Positions 43,989 to 54,676 of a stretch of DNA of 64,000 nt are shown here, piece by piece. Source of the stretch: Prosopocoilus inquinatus (Eukaryota > Arthropoda > Insecta > Coleoptera > Lucanidae). The stretch is taken from positions 59,270,713 through 59,334,712 of the forward strand of contig CM069871.1 in assembly GCA_036172665.1 (NCBI GenBank). Direction: 5' to 3'. Positions within the stretch are counted from its first letter, which is position 1. The number at the start of each line of letters is the position of its first letter. The notes under the pieces are model-generated. The model was not told the DNA's origin, ran no database searches, and saw nothing but the letters and a program-made list of their open reading frames with translations. The position numbers were made by a program, and so were the translations under genes.

Positions 43989-44734
43989 GAGATAATTAAG
44001 AAAGTAGACGCGCTTTTTACTTTTCCAGGTTTTAGTTTTGCTCCGTTTTCGATTCCTGAAAATATTTTTAAGGATCGTAAGAAGATCTGTAAGCTGCGTA
44101 AGCTCATTCAATTGAAAACGCAATTCAGAACTTCTTTATGTGAGATACGATTACTTGTAAGCGCCAAAGACGACTTCAGTTTGCTGACTGTGGGTATAGT
44201 GCGTTTCAATTTAATTGAAAGTCGTAAAATATTCGATGTCCTATCGATAATCCCTAATAAACTTAATAATTTTACAATCGGAATTCTCGAATTATTTTAA
44301 AAACCGCCGTAAGGAAATATCAAGTATCAGTATTGAATAAATTTATTTTTGACATAAACTGCAAATTATATGAAAATGCCAATACATGCAGCAACGTATT
44401 CTATGCAGATACAAATCACTTGGTTTACCCACAGGATTACTGTACCTTTGGCCCCCATTTGAACAGGATAGGTAAAAATAAGCTGTTCACCTTAATAGCA
44501 AATCAAATAAAAAGCTACCATTTGAATAAAACTCTGATCGAAATTCCACTTATTGACTCTAATATTCCTGAGATACCTGTGACACAAGTGACCACGGATG
44601 ATGTGCCTATTGATATAAGTGACGATCTCAATCTACCGCCACCAGCTTCAAATGGTTCATTGATCCCTTCAGGGACCTTGCCTACAGCCCCGTCGGGAAA
44701 AGTAGGCTCATCGAAAAACGTGAAGACAACTTAG
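43989..44734 (+). pseudogene. LINE 5' coding region (possible ORF1 remnant), frameshifted
   Basis: The frame open from 43989 to 44300 reads FPGFSFAPFSIPENIFKDRK and KTQFRTSLCEIRLLVSAKDD. A frameshift near 44280 moves it to the frame ending at 44734: FIFDINCKLYENANTCSNVF, then IPVTQVTTDDVPIDISDD and a Pro/Ser-rich end. No zinc knuckle or other domain was recognised. Its place directly upstream of the endonuclease suggests that it belongs to the LINE. Confidence 0.45.
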
Positions 44735-45465
44735 ACATTGTGTTAATAAATATACAAGGTCTCACTGTACCGAAAATTGCGCAGATAGAAATCGACTTTT
44801 GCCATATCGATGTTAATGTTATGTGTGTAACTGAAGTTTGGTCATGTGTGAACGCCATTGATAGTCTGAATTTCACAAATTTCAATCTATTATCACACTT
44901 CTGTAGAGCTGATCACAGACGCGGGGGAGTTGCAATTTGGGCTAAAATCGGACTCAAAACAAGAAATCTAGACCTCAGTCAATTTTGCATCGAACTTGAT
45001 ATTGAGGTATGTGGTATAGAATTAAAATTCAATAACTCTGATAAATATATCATAATCACTTGTTATAGATCACCGTCTGGTAATATCTTGAATTTTTTGC
45101 GAAATATGTCTGATGTATTAGACCACGTGTATCACGAAAAAACATATATCATAGTCTTAGGGGATTTCAATATATACTTCAATAATCCTGACAATGAAAA
45201 TACTGTTCGTTTACAGCAATTATTTCATACATATGGCCTCGCTGAGAACGTATTTACGCCGACACGTAATTCTGCAATACTTGATAACATTTTCTGTAAT
45301 ACACCAATACCGTTCTATAATGTTTTTCATTGTTCTGTATCTGATCATCGTTACGTGGTATGTCAACTTCCTAAATATATCATGAATAAAAGCACTGTGA
45401 AATATTCAAAGTCGATGCGTATAATTAACGAGATCTATCAATCGCTTTACAGAGGCTTTTTCAAA
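44716..45465 (+). pseudogene. LINE apurinic-like endonuclease domain
   Basis: Nicks target DNA for target-primed reverse transcription. Catalytic landmarks are all present: LINIQGL (Asn), VTEVW (Glu), CYRSPSG (Tyr), VLGDFNIYF (Asp and Asn) and SDHRYVV (Ser-Asp-His). The frame is open until TGA at 45469. The coding sense continues in the +1 frame (SKVDWPDFNTFVDF), so a one-base change near 45450-45465 separates endonuclease and reverse transcriptase, which should be one protein. Confidence 0.9.
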
Positions 45466-47512
45466 GGTTGACTGGCCTGATTTTAATACATTCGTTGACT
45501 TCAACGATGCGTTTAATTATTTCTACGACACCTTTTTACATTTTTTTAATACTTATTTTCCTAAAAAGTATGTAAGAACTGATGATTCATTTAAAAATAC
45601 AGCATGGGTGACGGAAACAGTTAAAATATCCAGTGCCTCCCTCAGGGGCTGGTACGAACTTCAACAAAAATATCCTAATTTAAGAGAAGTCTACGTGAAA
45701 TTTAAGCAAAAACATCAATTATTAGTAAAGGAAACAAAAAGAACTTTTTATGAAAATAAAATAAATACTTCTAATAGCAAAAGTCGGCCTGCCTGGACAG
45801 TTATATCAGAATTAACGAATAAAAGAAAAAACTTAAATAGTAACATATCTCTTGAAATAAACAACTCCTTAACAGACAATCCCTTAACTATCGCAGACAC
45901 ATTTAATGACTTTTTTCAAAATGCACCGTACGATACTCTTCAAAACATTACAGCACCTAGCTGTGCACAGACGTTGAATTCCATTACAAATTCCAACTTG
46001 TTCCTTTCTCCCTTCACAGAGTATGAGGTAATAAATATCTTTAAAAACTTAAAAAACAGTTCCTCATCCGGGCCCGACGATATTCCTTGTTCTTTGCTGC
46101 GTAAAACATACACTTCATTTATAACTCCTATTACTGAATTAGTGAATTTATCTTTTGCAAAAGGCGCATTTCCAAAAAGCTTAAAAGCCGCTGCGGTACT
46201 GCCGATCCACAAAAAAGACTCTGTTCATGACGTACAAAATTATCGTCCAATATCATTAAATCCTTCAATTTCTAAAATATTTGAATATGCAATGCTTGAA
46301 AGACTTGTAGATTATTTTAAAAAACACAACATAATTACTAATAAACAACATGGTTTCAGAAAGGGCTATTCTACTATGACTGCAATACATTCTTTTATTG
46401 ACCAAGTAATCTCTAGTTTAAATAACGGAGAAAAAGCAGTTGGGCTCTTCTGTGACCTCAGTCGTGCTTTTGACTTTGTGAACCATGCTTTGCTGATCTC
46501 TAAACTGGAACTTTATGGTATTCACGGTACCGCATCCTATTGGTTCGTATCCTACTTAACCGGCCGCAATCAATACGTAAGGATTAATTTTTTTCAAAAT
46601 GGTAAGATGTCCGAAATTACTTCCTGTCTATTACCCATAAATATAGGTGTCCCACAGGGATCGGTTTTGGGTCCGATCTTGTTTTTACTTTTCATCAATG
46701 ATATTGTTCTTTTCATCAATCACACTTTAATTATGTATGCTGACGATACTTCTGGAGTGTTTGCGGGCAAGAAATTAGAAGATTTAACTCTAACAGGCAA
46801 TTTGCTTCTTAATGAGTTAAATCAGTGGTTCAACATCAATAAATTATTTATGAATCCCACTAAAACTAATTTTGTAATTTTTCGAACATCTTATAACTTA
46901 AATTTAAAAATTGATCTCTGCTTAAATGGCAGGCATCTAAAACAAGAATCATTTGTAAAATTTCTTGGTATTCATATAGATGAAAATCTCAACTGGAAAA
47001 TTCATTGCGCAAAAACTGTTAAAAAACTAAATTCCATATGTTTCCAGAATAGAAATCTTAAATATATCTTGAGTAATCAATGCATACTATCGTTTTATTT
47101 CGCTGAGGTTCACTCTAGACTACTTTATGGAATACGTTTCTGGGGTAATTCTGTAGCAGCCAAGGATGTTCTCCTAGCACAAAAACGGATTATTCGCTGC
47201 ATAGCCAGTATTAAATCAGTCGAGTCCTGCAGACCATATTTTACTTCTTTCAGAATATTGCCAGCTACTTCTATCTACATACTTGAATTACTGATTTATG
47301 TATACAACAACCAAAAAACTTTTTCGAAAAACTTAGACTTTCATAGATATGATACGCGACGACGAAATAACTTTAGAGTCCCCTTACAGCACACAAATAT
47401 CGGTATCAAAAATCCGTCCATCATTGGTCCGAAATTATTTAATATGCTTCCTCCGCATCTTAAGCTTGCTAATACTTGTGCGTCATTTAAATTAAAATTA
47501 AAAAAATTCTAA
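45461..47512 (+). CDS. LINE reverse transcriptase (open, separated from the endonuclease by a frameshift)
   Basis: Open frame of more than 650 codons. RT blocks in order: SSSGPDDIPCSLLR, VLPIHKKDSVHDVQNYRPIS, NKQHGFRKGYSTMTAIHSF, VGLFCDLSRAFDFVNHALLI (motif A), IGVPQGSVLGPILFLLFIND (motif B), LIMYADDTSGVF (motif C, YADD intact), and KFLGIHIDENLNW (thumb side). The C-terminal part ends YDTRRRNNFRVPLQH, GPKLFNMLPPHLK. No RNase H domain was recognised. All catalytic residues appear intact. The native start is upstream, in the endonuclease frame. Confidence 0.9.
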   Translation, partial: SKVDWPDFNTFVDFNDAFNYFYDTFLHFFNTYFPKKYVRTDDSFKNTAWVTETVKISSASLRGWYELQQKYPNLREVYVKFKQKHQLLVKETKRTFYENKINTSNSKSRPAWTVISELTNKRKNLNSNISLEINNSLTDNPLTIADTFNDFFQNAPYDTLQNITAPSCAQTLNSITNSNLFLSPFTEYEVINIFKNLKNSSSSGPDDIPCSLLRKTYTSFITPITELVNLSFAKGAFPKSLKAAAVLPIHKKDSVHDVQNYRPISLNPSISKIFEYAMLERLVDYFKKHNIITNKQHGFRKGYSTMTAIHSFIDQVISSLNNGEKAVGLFCDLSRAFDFVNHALLISKLELYGIHGTASYWFVSYLTGRNQYVRINFFQNGKMSEITSCLLPINIGVPQGSVLGPILFLLFINDIVLFINHTLIMYADDTSGVFAGKKLEDLTLTGNLLLNELNQWFNINKLFMNPTKTNFVIFRTSYNLNLKIDLCLNGRHLKQESFVKFLGIHIDENLNWKIHCAKTVKKLNSICFQNRNLKYILSNQCILSFYFAEVHSRLLYGIRFWGNSVAAKDVLLAQKRIIRCIASIKSVESCRPYFTSFRILPATSIYILELLIYVYNNQKTFSKNLDFHRYDTRRRNNFRVPLQHTNIGIKNPSIIGPKLFNMLPPHLKLANTCASFKLKLKKF

Positions 47513-47656
47513 TAGACAACTGTATTTACTCAATTGAGGAGTTCGGACTATCAATGGCTTCTCTGTTATAGTGTATTGTGACATGTACTTACTTTTTTAA
47601 CTATTTTATTATTTGTTTTGACTTGTCCTATTTTGACAAATCATGGGGCTAATAAA

Positions 47657-47688
<32 letters not shown>

Positions 47689-47935
47689 CAAGTGTAATTA
47701 CACTGGTCAACACAATTTTTGTATGGTCGGAAAAAAGGAGGTAGTCTTACGTAACTGAATCCCCTGAACACGATGGTGACCTTGAAATTGACGTAAGACG
47801 TCCAGTTGTGGAGATATAAATCTTTCCTCCGTGGTTTGATCAACATGGTTGTCGCACTGAGCATGCGTACAAATTCAAACAACAATTTGTTTATGCTCGT
47901 TTGTTGTACGTATAATTTATGTGTATATACAGGGA

Positions 47936-48405
47936 AGGGCAAAAGTATAGAACTGGCTTAATATTTCAAAGACCCAAACCCAACTTGATTTTTTTTAAAT
48001 CACAACCTGCTGATTTTTTTCCTTTATTTAATAACTCATTCAATTCTCTAAACAACTTCATAAAATATTTGTCTATTACATCAGAAAATTTTCAAGAAAA
48101 TAGCATTTGAATAAAAAAGTTATAAGAAATGGTTTATTGGTTGATACTCGACAAAAATACTAGGTTTAACAAAAAAACTAAAAGGCCACAAGATTATGGG
48201 CTGTTTTTAAGACAACTTTAATAGAAGTAGCCCTAAAAACATGAGAACAAATACCGAATATCAACGTAAACCGTTTTTTCTAATGTTTTCATTGAAACGT
48301 TATTTTTTCCAAAATTTTCTTATGTAATACATAAATATTTTAATATGGTTATTTAGATGATTGAACGAACTATTAAATAAAGGAAGAAAATCGGCAGGTT
48401 TTCAA
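47936..48405. mobile_element. Fold-back element, right arm incomplete (family of 17257-18399)
   Basis: Starts CAGGGAAGGGCAAAAGTATA after a TA and follows the 17257 element through AACCTGCTGATTTTTTT and GGCCACAAGATTATGGGCTG. The right arm is cut off at ATCGGCAGGTT, losing the outer ~200 bp. Non-autonomous. Confidence 0.7.
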
Positions 48406-48410
48406 GGAAA

Positions 48411-48870
48411 TCAAAATATTTGAAATCGACATAAGAGAAAAGTACCTTTATTTTCCACGGTATGTCGAAATTTTATTTAGAAAAGTTACTGAGAATTATT
48501 ATGAGATCTCAAACATGAAATCATCATTACCTACAATGGAAAAAAAAAATTGGTTACGAAAAATTGTGATTTTTATAAGGTATCAATGTTATTAATCATA
48601 ATTTCTAGTTGATAGTTGAGCAAAAGACAAATCTCAGAGTACGTCCCTGTCAAACTTGAAGAAACGTTTAGCTCTACACATTCTAAATTCTACGACATGC
48701 GTTGGTACGAGAAAAATTGAAAAATACTTTATATTATTTTTTCATCGTAGACAGTCATTGTTTCATATTTGAGATCTTATAATAATTATAAATAACTTTT
48801 CCAAATAAGATTTCCACGTAGCGTGGAAAATAAAGGTACTTTACTCTTATGTCGATTTCAAATATTTTGA
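48411..48870. mobile_element. Fold-back element, 460 bp
   Basis: The ends TCAAAATATTTGAAATCGAC and its exact reverse complement enclose arms that continue inward for over 100 bp (AGTACCTTTATTTTCCACG; TTATTATGAGATCTCAAA). No coding sequence. Target duplication unclear; the left edge abuts the truncated element at 47936. Confidence 0.75.
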
Positions 48871-49099
48871 CTTCCTCAGTATATGCCAGGAGGTATTCAA
48901 ACTTTGTTACGTGCATCTTAAGTTCGGAAAGATGCAGCAGCTTTCATAAAGAATACATTTTTATGAGAAATCAATAACAAAGGATTTTAAAGGATTTTCC
49001 CATATGTAGCCAACTTTCCGCCGGTCACTGTATCTCAACAATTGGACGTCTTACCTCAGTTTCAAGGTCACCATCGTAATCTCCAGATAAAATTACACA

Positions 49100-49800
49100 A
49101 ATACCAACACATTTCACCAAGCATACATTTTTCAATTTTATTTTGTCTGCCAGTGTTATTATTACAAGATGTAAAAGCTTTGAATATGTTTAGTACACAA
49201 TTAGAAATAAATTGAAGCTCGTACTCGATTTACACCGTAAATTTAAATTTAATAAACAATTCATATTCCATTTGCGTCGTGAAAATGTAGCGAAATATTC
49301 TCAGATTCAGCGGAAAACTACGTCTTGTTGTCATTACATTTCCTCTGTAAATAATGATGATACATATAAAAAGGTGTCGTTGCTGGAGCTCTACGCAAAC
49401 ATTCCACCGTTCACGAGAACGAACGCGCCGAATTATTTACGTTTCATTAGAGACAATTCGTTTTATTGATAGTGACAGTTGTTCAAATCGTTTCATTCAG
49501 TTCTGAACATAGTTCGCATTTCTTTCTAAATGGCCTAGAATAAACGAATTATTCTCATAAACTGTTGTTACAGAATTAACACGCTACAGATAATAATTTA
49601 TAACGCGTAAAGGATTACGTTAATGAACCGCAATCGCAAACAACCAAATCGTATTATTATAACTCGAACTGCGGTCTAAACCGATCAATTTAAAGGTACA
49701 CAGAGTTTTGCTCAATATATGAACCAAGGCCGAAAGGAAATCAGTCCGTAACTAAACCAAGGAGTTCAGTTTTGCACTATTTTATTTTGACTTTTACAGG
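49100..49800. other. No gene supported
   Basis: One plus-strand frame of 85 codons (49212-49469) lacks any recognised motif. Confidence 0.4.
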
Positions 49801-49813
49801 GTGATTCATAATA

Positions 49814-50817
49814 TTGCGTAAGTTAGACTGCTTCGGAGTAGCTCCATCTTTGTTAAGTATTTTGAAATCATATCTGGTGCAAAGGAGTCAGTACGTATAC
49901 TATAATGGCTTCTCCTCTTTTGAGTTTGTACCAACTTCTGGAGTCCCTCAAGGCTCTAATCTCGGGCCATTACTTTTTGTTCTATTCGTTAACGATCTGC
50001 TATTATCTCTCTCTTGTCAGCCTTACCGTACGCCGATGTTCTCAAAATGTATTCAACCATTACTTCGCTGGATCATATTGTAAAGTTACAAAGCGACGCA
50101 TGTTGCAGTATGGTGCGGTTGCGGTATGGTGCGAGCTTAATAAGCTGAAACTGAATGTCGACAAATGTTGTATTGTTTCTTTCACAAGGCAACGCACATA
50201 TGAACAACCTACTTATGTGATCAATGGAAAAATACTGAAAGTTAACGACTCCATCAAGGATTTGGGTGTGATTTTTGACAGCTCCCTGAGTTTCTCTCTG
50301 CACTTAGAAACCGTCACCACCAAGGCAAATAGAACACTGAGCTTCATTATAAGGGAATCTAGACACTTTTCTAATACTGAAACCATTAAAGCACTATTTT
50401 TTGTCTACGTCCTGCCCTGCTTGGAATATGCGGTTCTGGTTTGATTTCCTCATTATATCTGTCACCACGTACCATTAGATCGCATACTAAGACGGTTTTT
50501 AAAATACCTCTCATTCCGGGAGGATGGAATCTATCCGGAAAGAGGAGTTAGTCAAACTCTACTTCTTGAGCATCACAATATGGACTCTCTTTCCTATCGA
50601 CGAGATACGGGGAGCGTTAAATTCTTGCGCAACCTATTAACTAATAAAATTGACTCTCCATACCTACTCTCTAGAATCCCATTTCATGTTCCGAGGGCTG
50701 CATCTAGGCACGCTGCGATGTTCCATCTTCCGGTTGCACGTATCAATGCTCTATTGCGTGCTTCAGTCACGGTCATGTGTCGCAATGTCGCCAATCGACT
50801 CCTGGATTTGACATACT
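49814..50817 (+). pseudogene. LINE reverse transcriptase, C-terminal half, frameshifted
   Basis: Reads LDCFGVAPSLLSILKSYLVQ and TSGVPQGSNLGPLLFVLFVN (motif B). A frameshifted motif C follows (PYADVLKMYSTITSLDHIV near 50020, where the second catalytic Asp has been lost). Then CELNKLKLNVDKCCIVSFTR, IKDLGVIFDSSLSFSLHLET, and finally HNMDSLSYRRDTGSVKFLRN ending DLTY. At least three frame changes. It continues into the target site of the mariner-like insertion. Confidence 0.8.
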
Positions 50818-51120
50818 AGTATGCCTTCAATTGAATTCCTCATTAAAGTGGGCTATGATTTCACTGTTTCTTTCTCCTAAGATTGTAGCACTGATAGCTG
50901 TTCAATTATTTAATTAAACAAATGTCAAATTGACACTTTGTATTTTCAATTAATTCAAAATGTTAGAATCTCAGCATAAAATATTTATTTTTGAAATTTA
51001 TTTTCAAACCGGTAGAATAGAAAATGGACAGTTAGTTTATACAATTAATCAGTGTGTACAGAAGTTTCGACAGCAGTTTCCTAATTTTGCTATTACTTAT
51101 TAACAGATAGTTAAACATAT

Positions 51121-52012
51121 TGTCACGATAAGGATTTAATTCTTAGCCTAAAATTAATAATTATAAAATGTAAAGGTGTCGCGACGACAAATTTCCGCGA
51201 GGAATAAAGTAGAACAATTAAGACAGCAATCTTGCGAAATCTAAGCTACAAGCGGTTCACGTTTCATAACAAAACACCGGTGGCACGCGCTATATGTGGG
51301 ACAAATTAATACAACAGGTGACGAAAGGAGAACACAGAAACATGTCATAACAGTCGAATAGACAGATTTTCGCCTATATAACGTACGGAAGAAGATGGGA
51401 AGGCAGTCGAACCCGACTCCGGTAGGCTTAGTGCCTACTGTAAGAAGGGCAGCCGCCCTCGCAGTCGAACCCGACTCCGGTAGGCTTAGTGCCTACTGTA
51501 AGAAGGGCAGCCGCCCTCGCAGTCGAACCAGCCGTCGACTCAAGTAGGCCTAGTGCCAACTTCCCCAGGAGGACCTTCCTCACCGACGCCGTGCAACCGC
51601 CGCCGCGTCGGGACGCTGCCCGTTCCACGGAGGCATCCTCACCGACGCCTTGCCGCCGCCACCCTCATCAGGACGCTGCCGTTTTCAAGAAGGATCATCA
51701 TCACCGACGCCGTGCTGCCGCCACCCTCATCAGGACATCTCATCGCAATTGCTGCAGCCCTCGAGATTGCCCTGGATCCGGTTAGCCGAATCGTCGGGTC
51801 TCTTCAACCCCAGCAGAGAGGGATTCCTCATCCTCGCTGTCGCAGCCGACCCGTCGCGGTTACGAGAATCACGAAAACGCACCCCCGCACATTTAAAGAT
51901 CGTCCGCCGATAGATAATAATATTCATTAAATAAAGGTATACATTGTTTTGGTAAACTGTGTTTTCAAGCTCTACCACTGAGAACCCGCTACCTACCCCT
52001 AACCACGTGACA
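51121..52012 (+). mobile_element. Solo LTR, 892 bp, target duplication ATAT
   Basis: Begins TGTCACGATAAGG and ends CCACGTGACA, with ATAT directly before (51117-51120) and after (52013-52016). It has a TATA-like box (CTATATAACG near 51375) and a polyadenylation signal (AATAAAGG near 51932), in the order expected for a plus-strand LTR. The 4-bp duplication fits Gypsy-type integration. It sits inside the transposase gene of the mariner-like element. No internal region remains, so it arose by LTR-LTR recombination. Confidence 0.85.
51404..51540 (+). repeat. 57-58 bp tandem repeat within the LTR
   Basis: Two near-identical copies (51404-51461 and 51462-51518) containing GACTCCGGTAGGCTTAGTGC in the first, plus a partial, diverged third. 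They follow the TATA-like box. Downstream (51560-51740) a second G+C-rich repeat (CACCGACGCC..., about 70 bp period) occurs three times. Confidence 0.85.
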
Positions 52013-53174
52013 ATATCCATGCTTGTGTTCTTAAATTTCTTGAAACAGGATCACTTGGTCGCAAAACAGGGAGCGGAGCAGCTAAGAAAAGGACTGCAGC
52101 CTGCATTGAAGATGTTCGGGATCGAATGGAACAGTCTCCCAAGAAATCTATTGCGAAACTTTCACAAGAAGTTCAGCTATCAGTGGGAACATGTCACAGT
52201 ATTCTTACAAAAGACTCAAAGCTTTATCCATATAAGATTCAAGCAGTCCACGAACTCAGCCCAGTAGATTTTCACAGAAGAACAGAACATTGTCAGTGGT
52301 TTCTTGATAACTTAAACAACGACGACATTCTTGACAAGAGTTTCTTTTCCTTTTCCGATGAGGCCTGGTTTCATCTCTCAGGGTATTTAAATAAACAGAA
52401 TATGAGAATATGGTCAGCAGAAAATCCCTATAAATTTGTGGAAACTCCATTACATCCATTAAAAATTCGTGTTTGGCTAGCAGTGTCAAGAAGGCGTATC
52501 ATCGGACCAATATTTTTTAACGACTCAGTAACTGCTGAAAGATACCGAAATGAGTTATTAGAACCTTTCATTAATCAACTACATGATGATGAAGTTACAG
52601 AAGAGTTTTTTTCAGCAAGACAATGCTACTGCCCACACAGCTCATCAAATAATGACTTTCCTGCAGCAGTTTTTCGATAATCGGATTGTGAATTTTCCTG
52701 CAAGGTCTCCGGATCTCACAATTATGGATTACTTCATTTATCCGCACATGAAAAACACAGTTTTTAGAACTACGCGTCACACAATCGAAGAACCCTGAAC
52801 ACTTAACAAACGGGTTTGAAAACATGAAGCCCAGAGTACGCTTATGTATTCAAGCTGAAGGAGAGCACTTTGAGCATCTACTTTAAACTTTAATGTTTTG
52901 TTTTTATTTGATGTTATGATCAGCACTGACAGTTAATGACAACTGTTTTCTCTAGAATTGTGACGCCAACTTCATAAAAAAATCACAGCTTACTTTAATG
53001 AGGAATTCATTTGATGGCACGGTATTTATGCACATTTATTTTTTCCCTCGTTTTTTTTTATTAAACCTGTTTTATATTTCTTTGTTTAAGCACTTTATTA
53101 ATATTGTAAGATTGTCCTGTAATTGTTACCTGTTGGACAATAAAGACGTTATTATTATTATTATTATTATTAAA

Positions 53175-54279
53175 ATATGTATCCTACTCGTTAGAGGCGT
53201 GTTTACTAAAGTACGAAATCGCAAAAAATAAATGTATAAAAAGCATTCCGAAAACAACCTTTTTAAATGGCAATCGGAAACCATTTGAATACCATCGATA
53301 ACTATTGAGATGTAATGCATAACATATTTCTAAAATCGTGTTGACTGTTGAATGTTTTCTTTTTGTTTTAGAGACAATGTTATTGTCAGACGGAGGATCT
53401 AAAAAACTGAACTGGATTAAACTGGTTTCAAACTGCGGCAGTCCCAGTACGGAACCTGCGTTACGTTGTTACCCGCGCTCATATCTCATCATATATGACT
53501 ACTCGGGCTTTCGCGCAGTTTGATATCCTCAGAATATTCACAATTGCAAATTCCAATAGATAACAATAACTCTTCGCTGCTTTTGAATATTATTCTTTCG
53601 TCCCAATTGACTACGTTTACTGCCGGCCCTCTTCCTTCGCCTACAAGTAAGTTAAGGGAAAAACAAAATAAGGACAGCGTGTTGATCGTGTCGTCCCCGA
53701 CCACGATTAAGAAACTAGCACCGCAAGAAGCACTTGCAGTTTATTTTGAAAGTGACACCATAGTTGACAATGTACAGCGTGTCCCAGAAACCCGGTTACT
53801 TGCCAATTATGTGCGTGTTTGTAATTTTAAGTGCAGTAGAATCTGAGTCACTGTGATGTTAATCGAGGCCCTCGAAGAGCTAATAATATTATTAATCGTT
53901 TGAGTTACTGTCAAATTTTAAATAACTAAATGGCAGACAACTGCGTTATTTTGTTTTGAAAGCAATACAATGCCAGTAATTTAGTTTCTTTGTTGAATTT
54001 ATGCCGCCCACCTCCTTTTTTGCGTATTAGTAAAAGAAAAGCGATCCGTTCATAGAGATAAGCGTTTTGGATTGGTGAGAAATCTTGCTGGAAATCCTGT
54101 GACGCCCATAAACAATTATCGTAGAAAATCGATCCACGACCCAATTCTCCACTCGAGCTAGGTAATTCCGGGTATATCTACGCACTTTTATTGCTACTCT
54201 CCGTCTGTATCATAATTTTGCTAAATATTCCAGGTAAGTGAAGAGTAAGTAGCAATCTTATCTTGAAAACTGCACGTTA
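53175..54279. other. No gene supported
   Basis: One plus-strand frame of 108 codons (53520-53846; contains FTAGPLPSPTSKLREKQ) could include an exon, but no domain or clear splice pair settles it. Confidence 0.35.
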
Positions 54280-54511
54280 GGTATGCCGGTTTTCATAAAC
54301 ATAACTTACGCTATGCGTTCACTTAAAATTCGCTATAATTCATAAATTCCCTGTATTTCCCGCCTTTTATTGGAAATTATTATTATTATCATAAAATATT
54401 CTTCAATTCTAACTGGTTGTGCGCCCAAAATGCGGGAAATACGTACAGGTTATGAATTATGGCGAATTGTAAACGAACGCATAGCGTAAGTTTGGCTTAT
54501 GAATACCGGCC
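54280..54511. mobile_element. MITE, 232 bp, TTA target duplication (PIF/Harbinger-like)
   Basis: The ends GGTATGCCGGTTTTCATAA and TTATGAATACCGGC are imperfect inverted repeats. TTA flanks at 54277-54279 and 54512-54514. Arms share ACTTACGCTATGCGTT and CGGGAAATAC. Related to 27686-27888. Confidence 0.8.
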
Positions 54512-54676
54512 TTAGACTCCCTATGTCTACAGTTTTTTTGTTTTGTTTCGTTGAGTACTATTTGTGATTAACAGCTCGGACACATGTTTTAAATCACCCC
54601 ATATTACACACTTTTATTATTCTTTGAATTATAAAATTCAATTTTTGTTTGGCCTAACATAACTAAAATATTTATA

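Larger units (their letters stand above)
43989..47690 (+). mobile_element. Near-complete I/Jockey-superfamily LINE with (TTA)n tail
   Basis: Contains, in order, an unrecognised 5' coding region (43989-44734), an APE-type endonuclease, a reverse transcriptase and a 3' tail. GGGGCTAATAAAA followed by TTA repeats (about 47652-47689) ends it. The (TTA)n tail is typical of I-clade and related elements. It is the best-preserved LINE in the window, with at least two frameshifts (near 44280 and 45450). Exact clade not assigned. Confidence 0.85.
47756..49085. repeat. Outer inverted repeat around two fold-back elements
   Basis: 47756-47825 and about 49010-49085 are inverted copies sharing CGATGGTGACCTTGAAA and GTAAGACGTCCA. 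They probably mark one older DNA element of about 1.4 kb into which the two fold-back elements between them were inserted. The left flank TACACTGGTCAACA looks like a transposon terminus; the right terminus was not located. Confidence 0.45.
50959..52886 (+). pseudogene. Mariner-like transposase (DUF4817 type), interrupted by an LTR and frameshifts
   Basis: The N-terminal part upstream of the LTR reads MLESQHKIFIFEIYFQTGRI, then LVYTINQCVQKFRQQFPNFA. After the LTR come LETGSLGRKTGSG, VRDRMEQSPKKSIAKLSQEV and LSVGTCHSILTKD (HTH). Next are FSDEAWFHLSGYLNKQNMRI (first Asp), FFQQDNATAHTAHQIM (second Asp, reached through a frameshift near 52610) and PARSPDLTIMDYFIYPHMKN (third Asp). The end reads GEHFEHLL. 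The order of blocks is that of transposases with an N-terminal DUF4817 helix-turn-helix. Inactive. Confidence 0.8.
50819..53022 (+). mobile_element. Mariner-like DNA transposon, split by a solo LTR
   Basis: Inverted ends are GTATGCCTTCAATTGAATTC (start) and the reverse complement GAATTCATTTGATGGCACGG (end), and continue through CTCATTAAAGT. TA lies on both sides (50817-50818 and 53023-53024). Subtracting the solo LTR and its 4-bp duplication leaves about 1308 bp, the usual mariner size. It encodes a DDE transposase of the DUF4817-linked type. Confidence 0.8.
49805..53172 (+). mobile_element. 5'-truncated LINE, split by a mariner-like element
   Basis: RT remnants at 49814-50817 come first. 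The 3' untranslated region resumes after the inserted DNA transposon at 53025 and ends with GGACAATAAAGACG and a TTA tail (about 53146-53172). The tail resembles that of the short element at 6.2 kb (AATAAAGACGTG + TTA). Frameshifts inactivate it. Confidence 0.8.

Noticed and set aside
51489..51930. Overlapping Arg/Pro/Ser-rich frames of 87-125 codons
   Set aside because: They lie entirely within a solo LTR bounded by a 4-bp duplication and come from G+C-rich tandem repeats.
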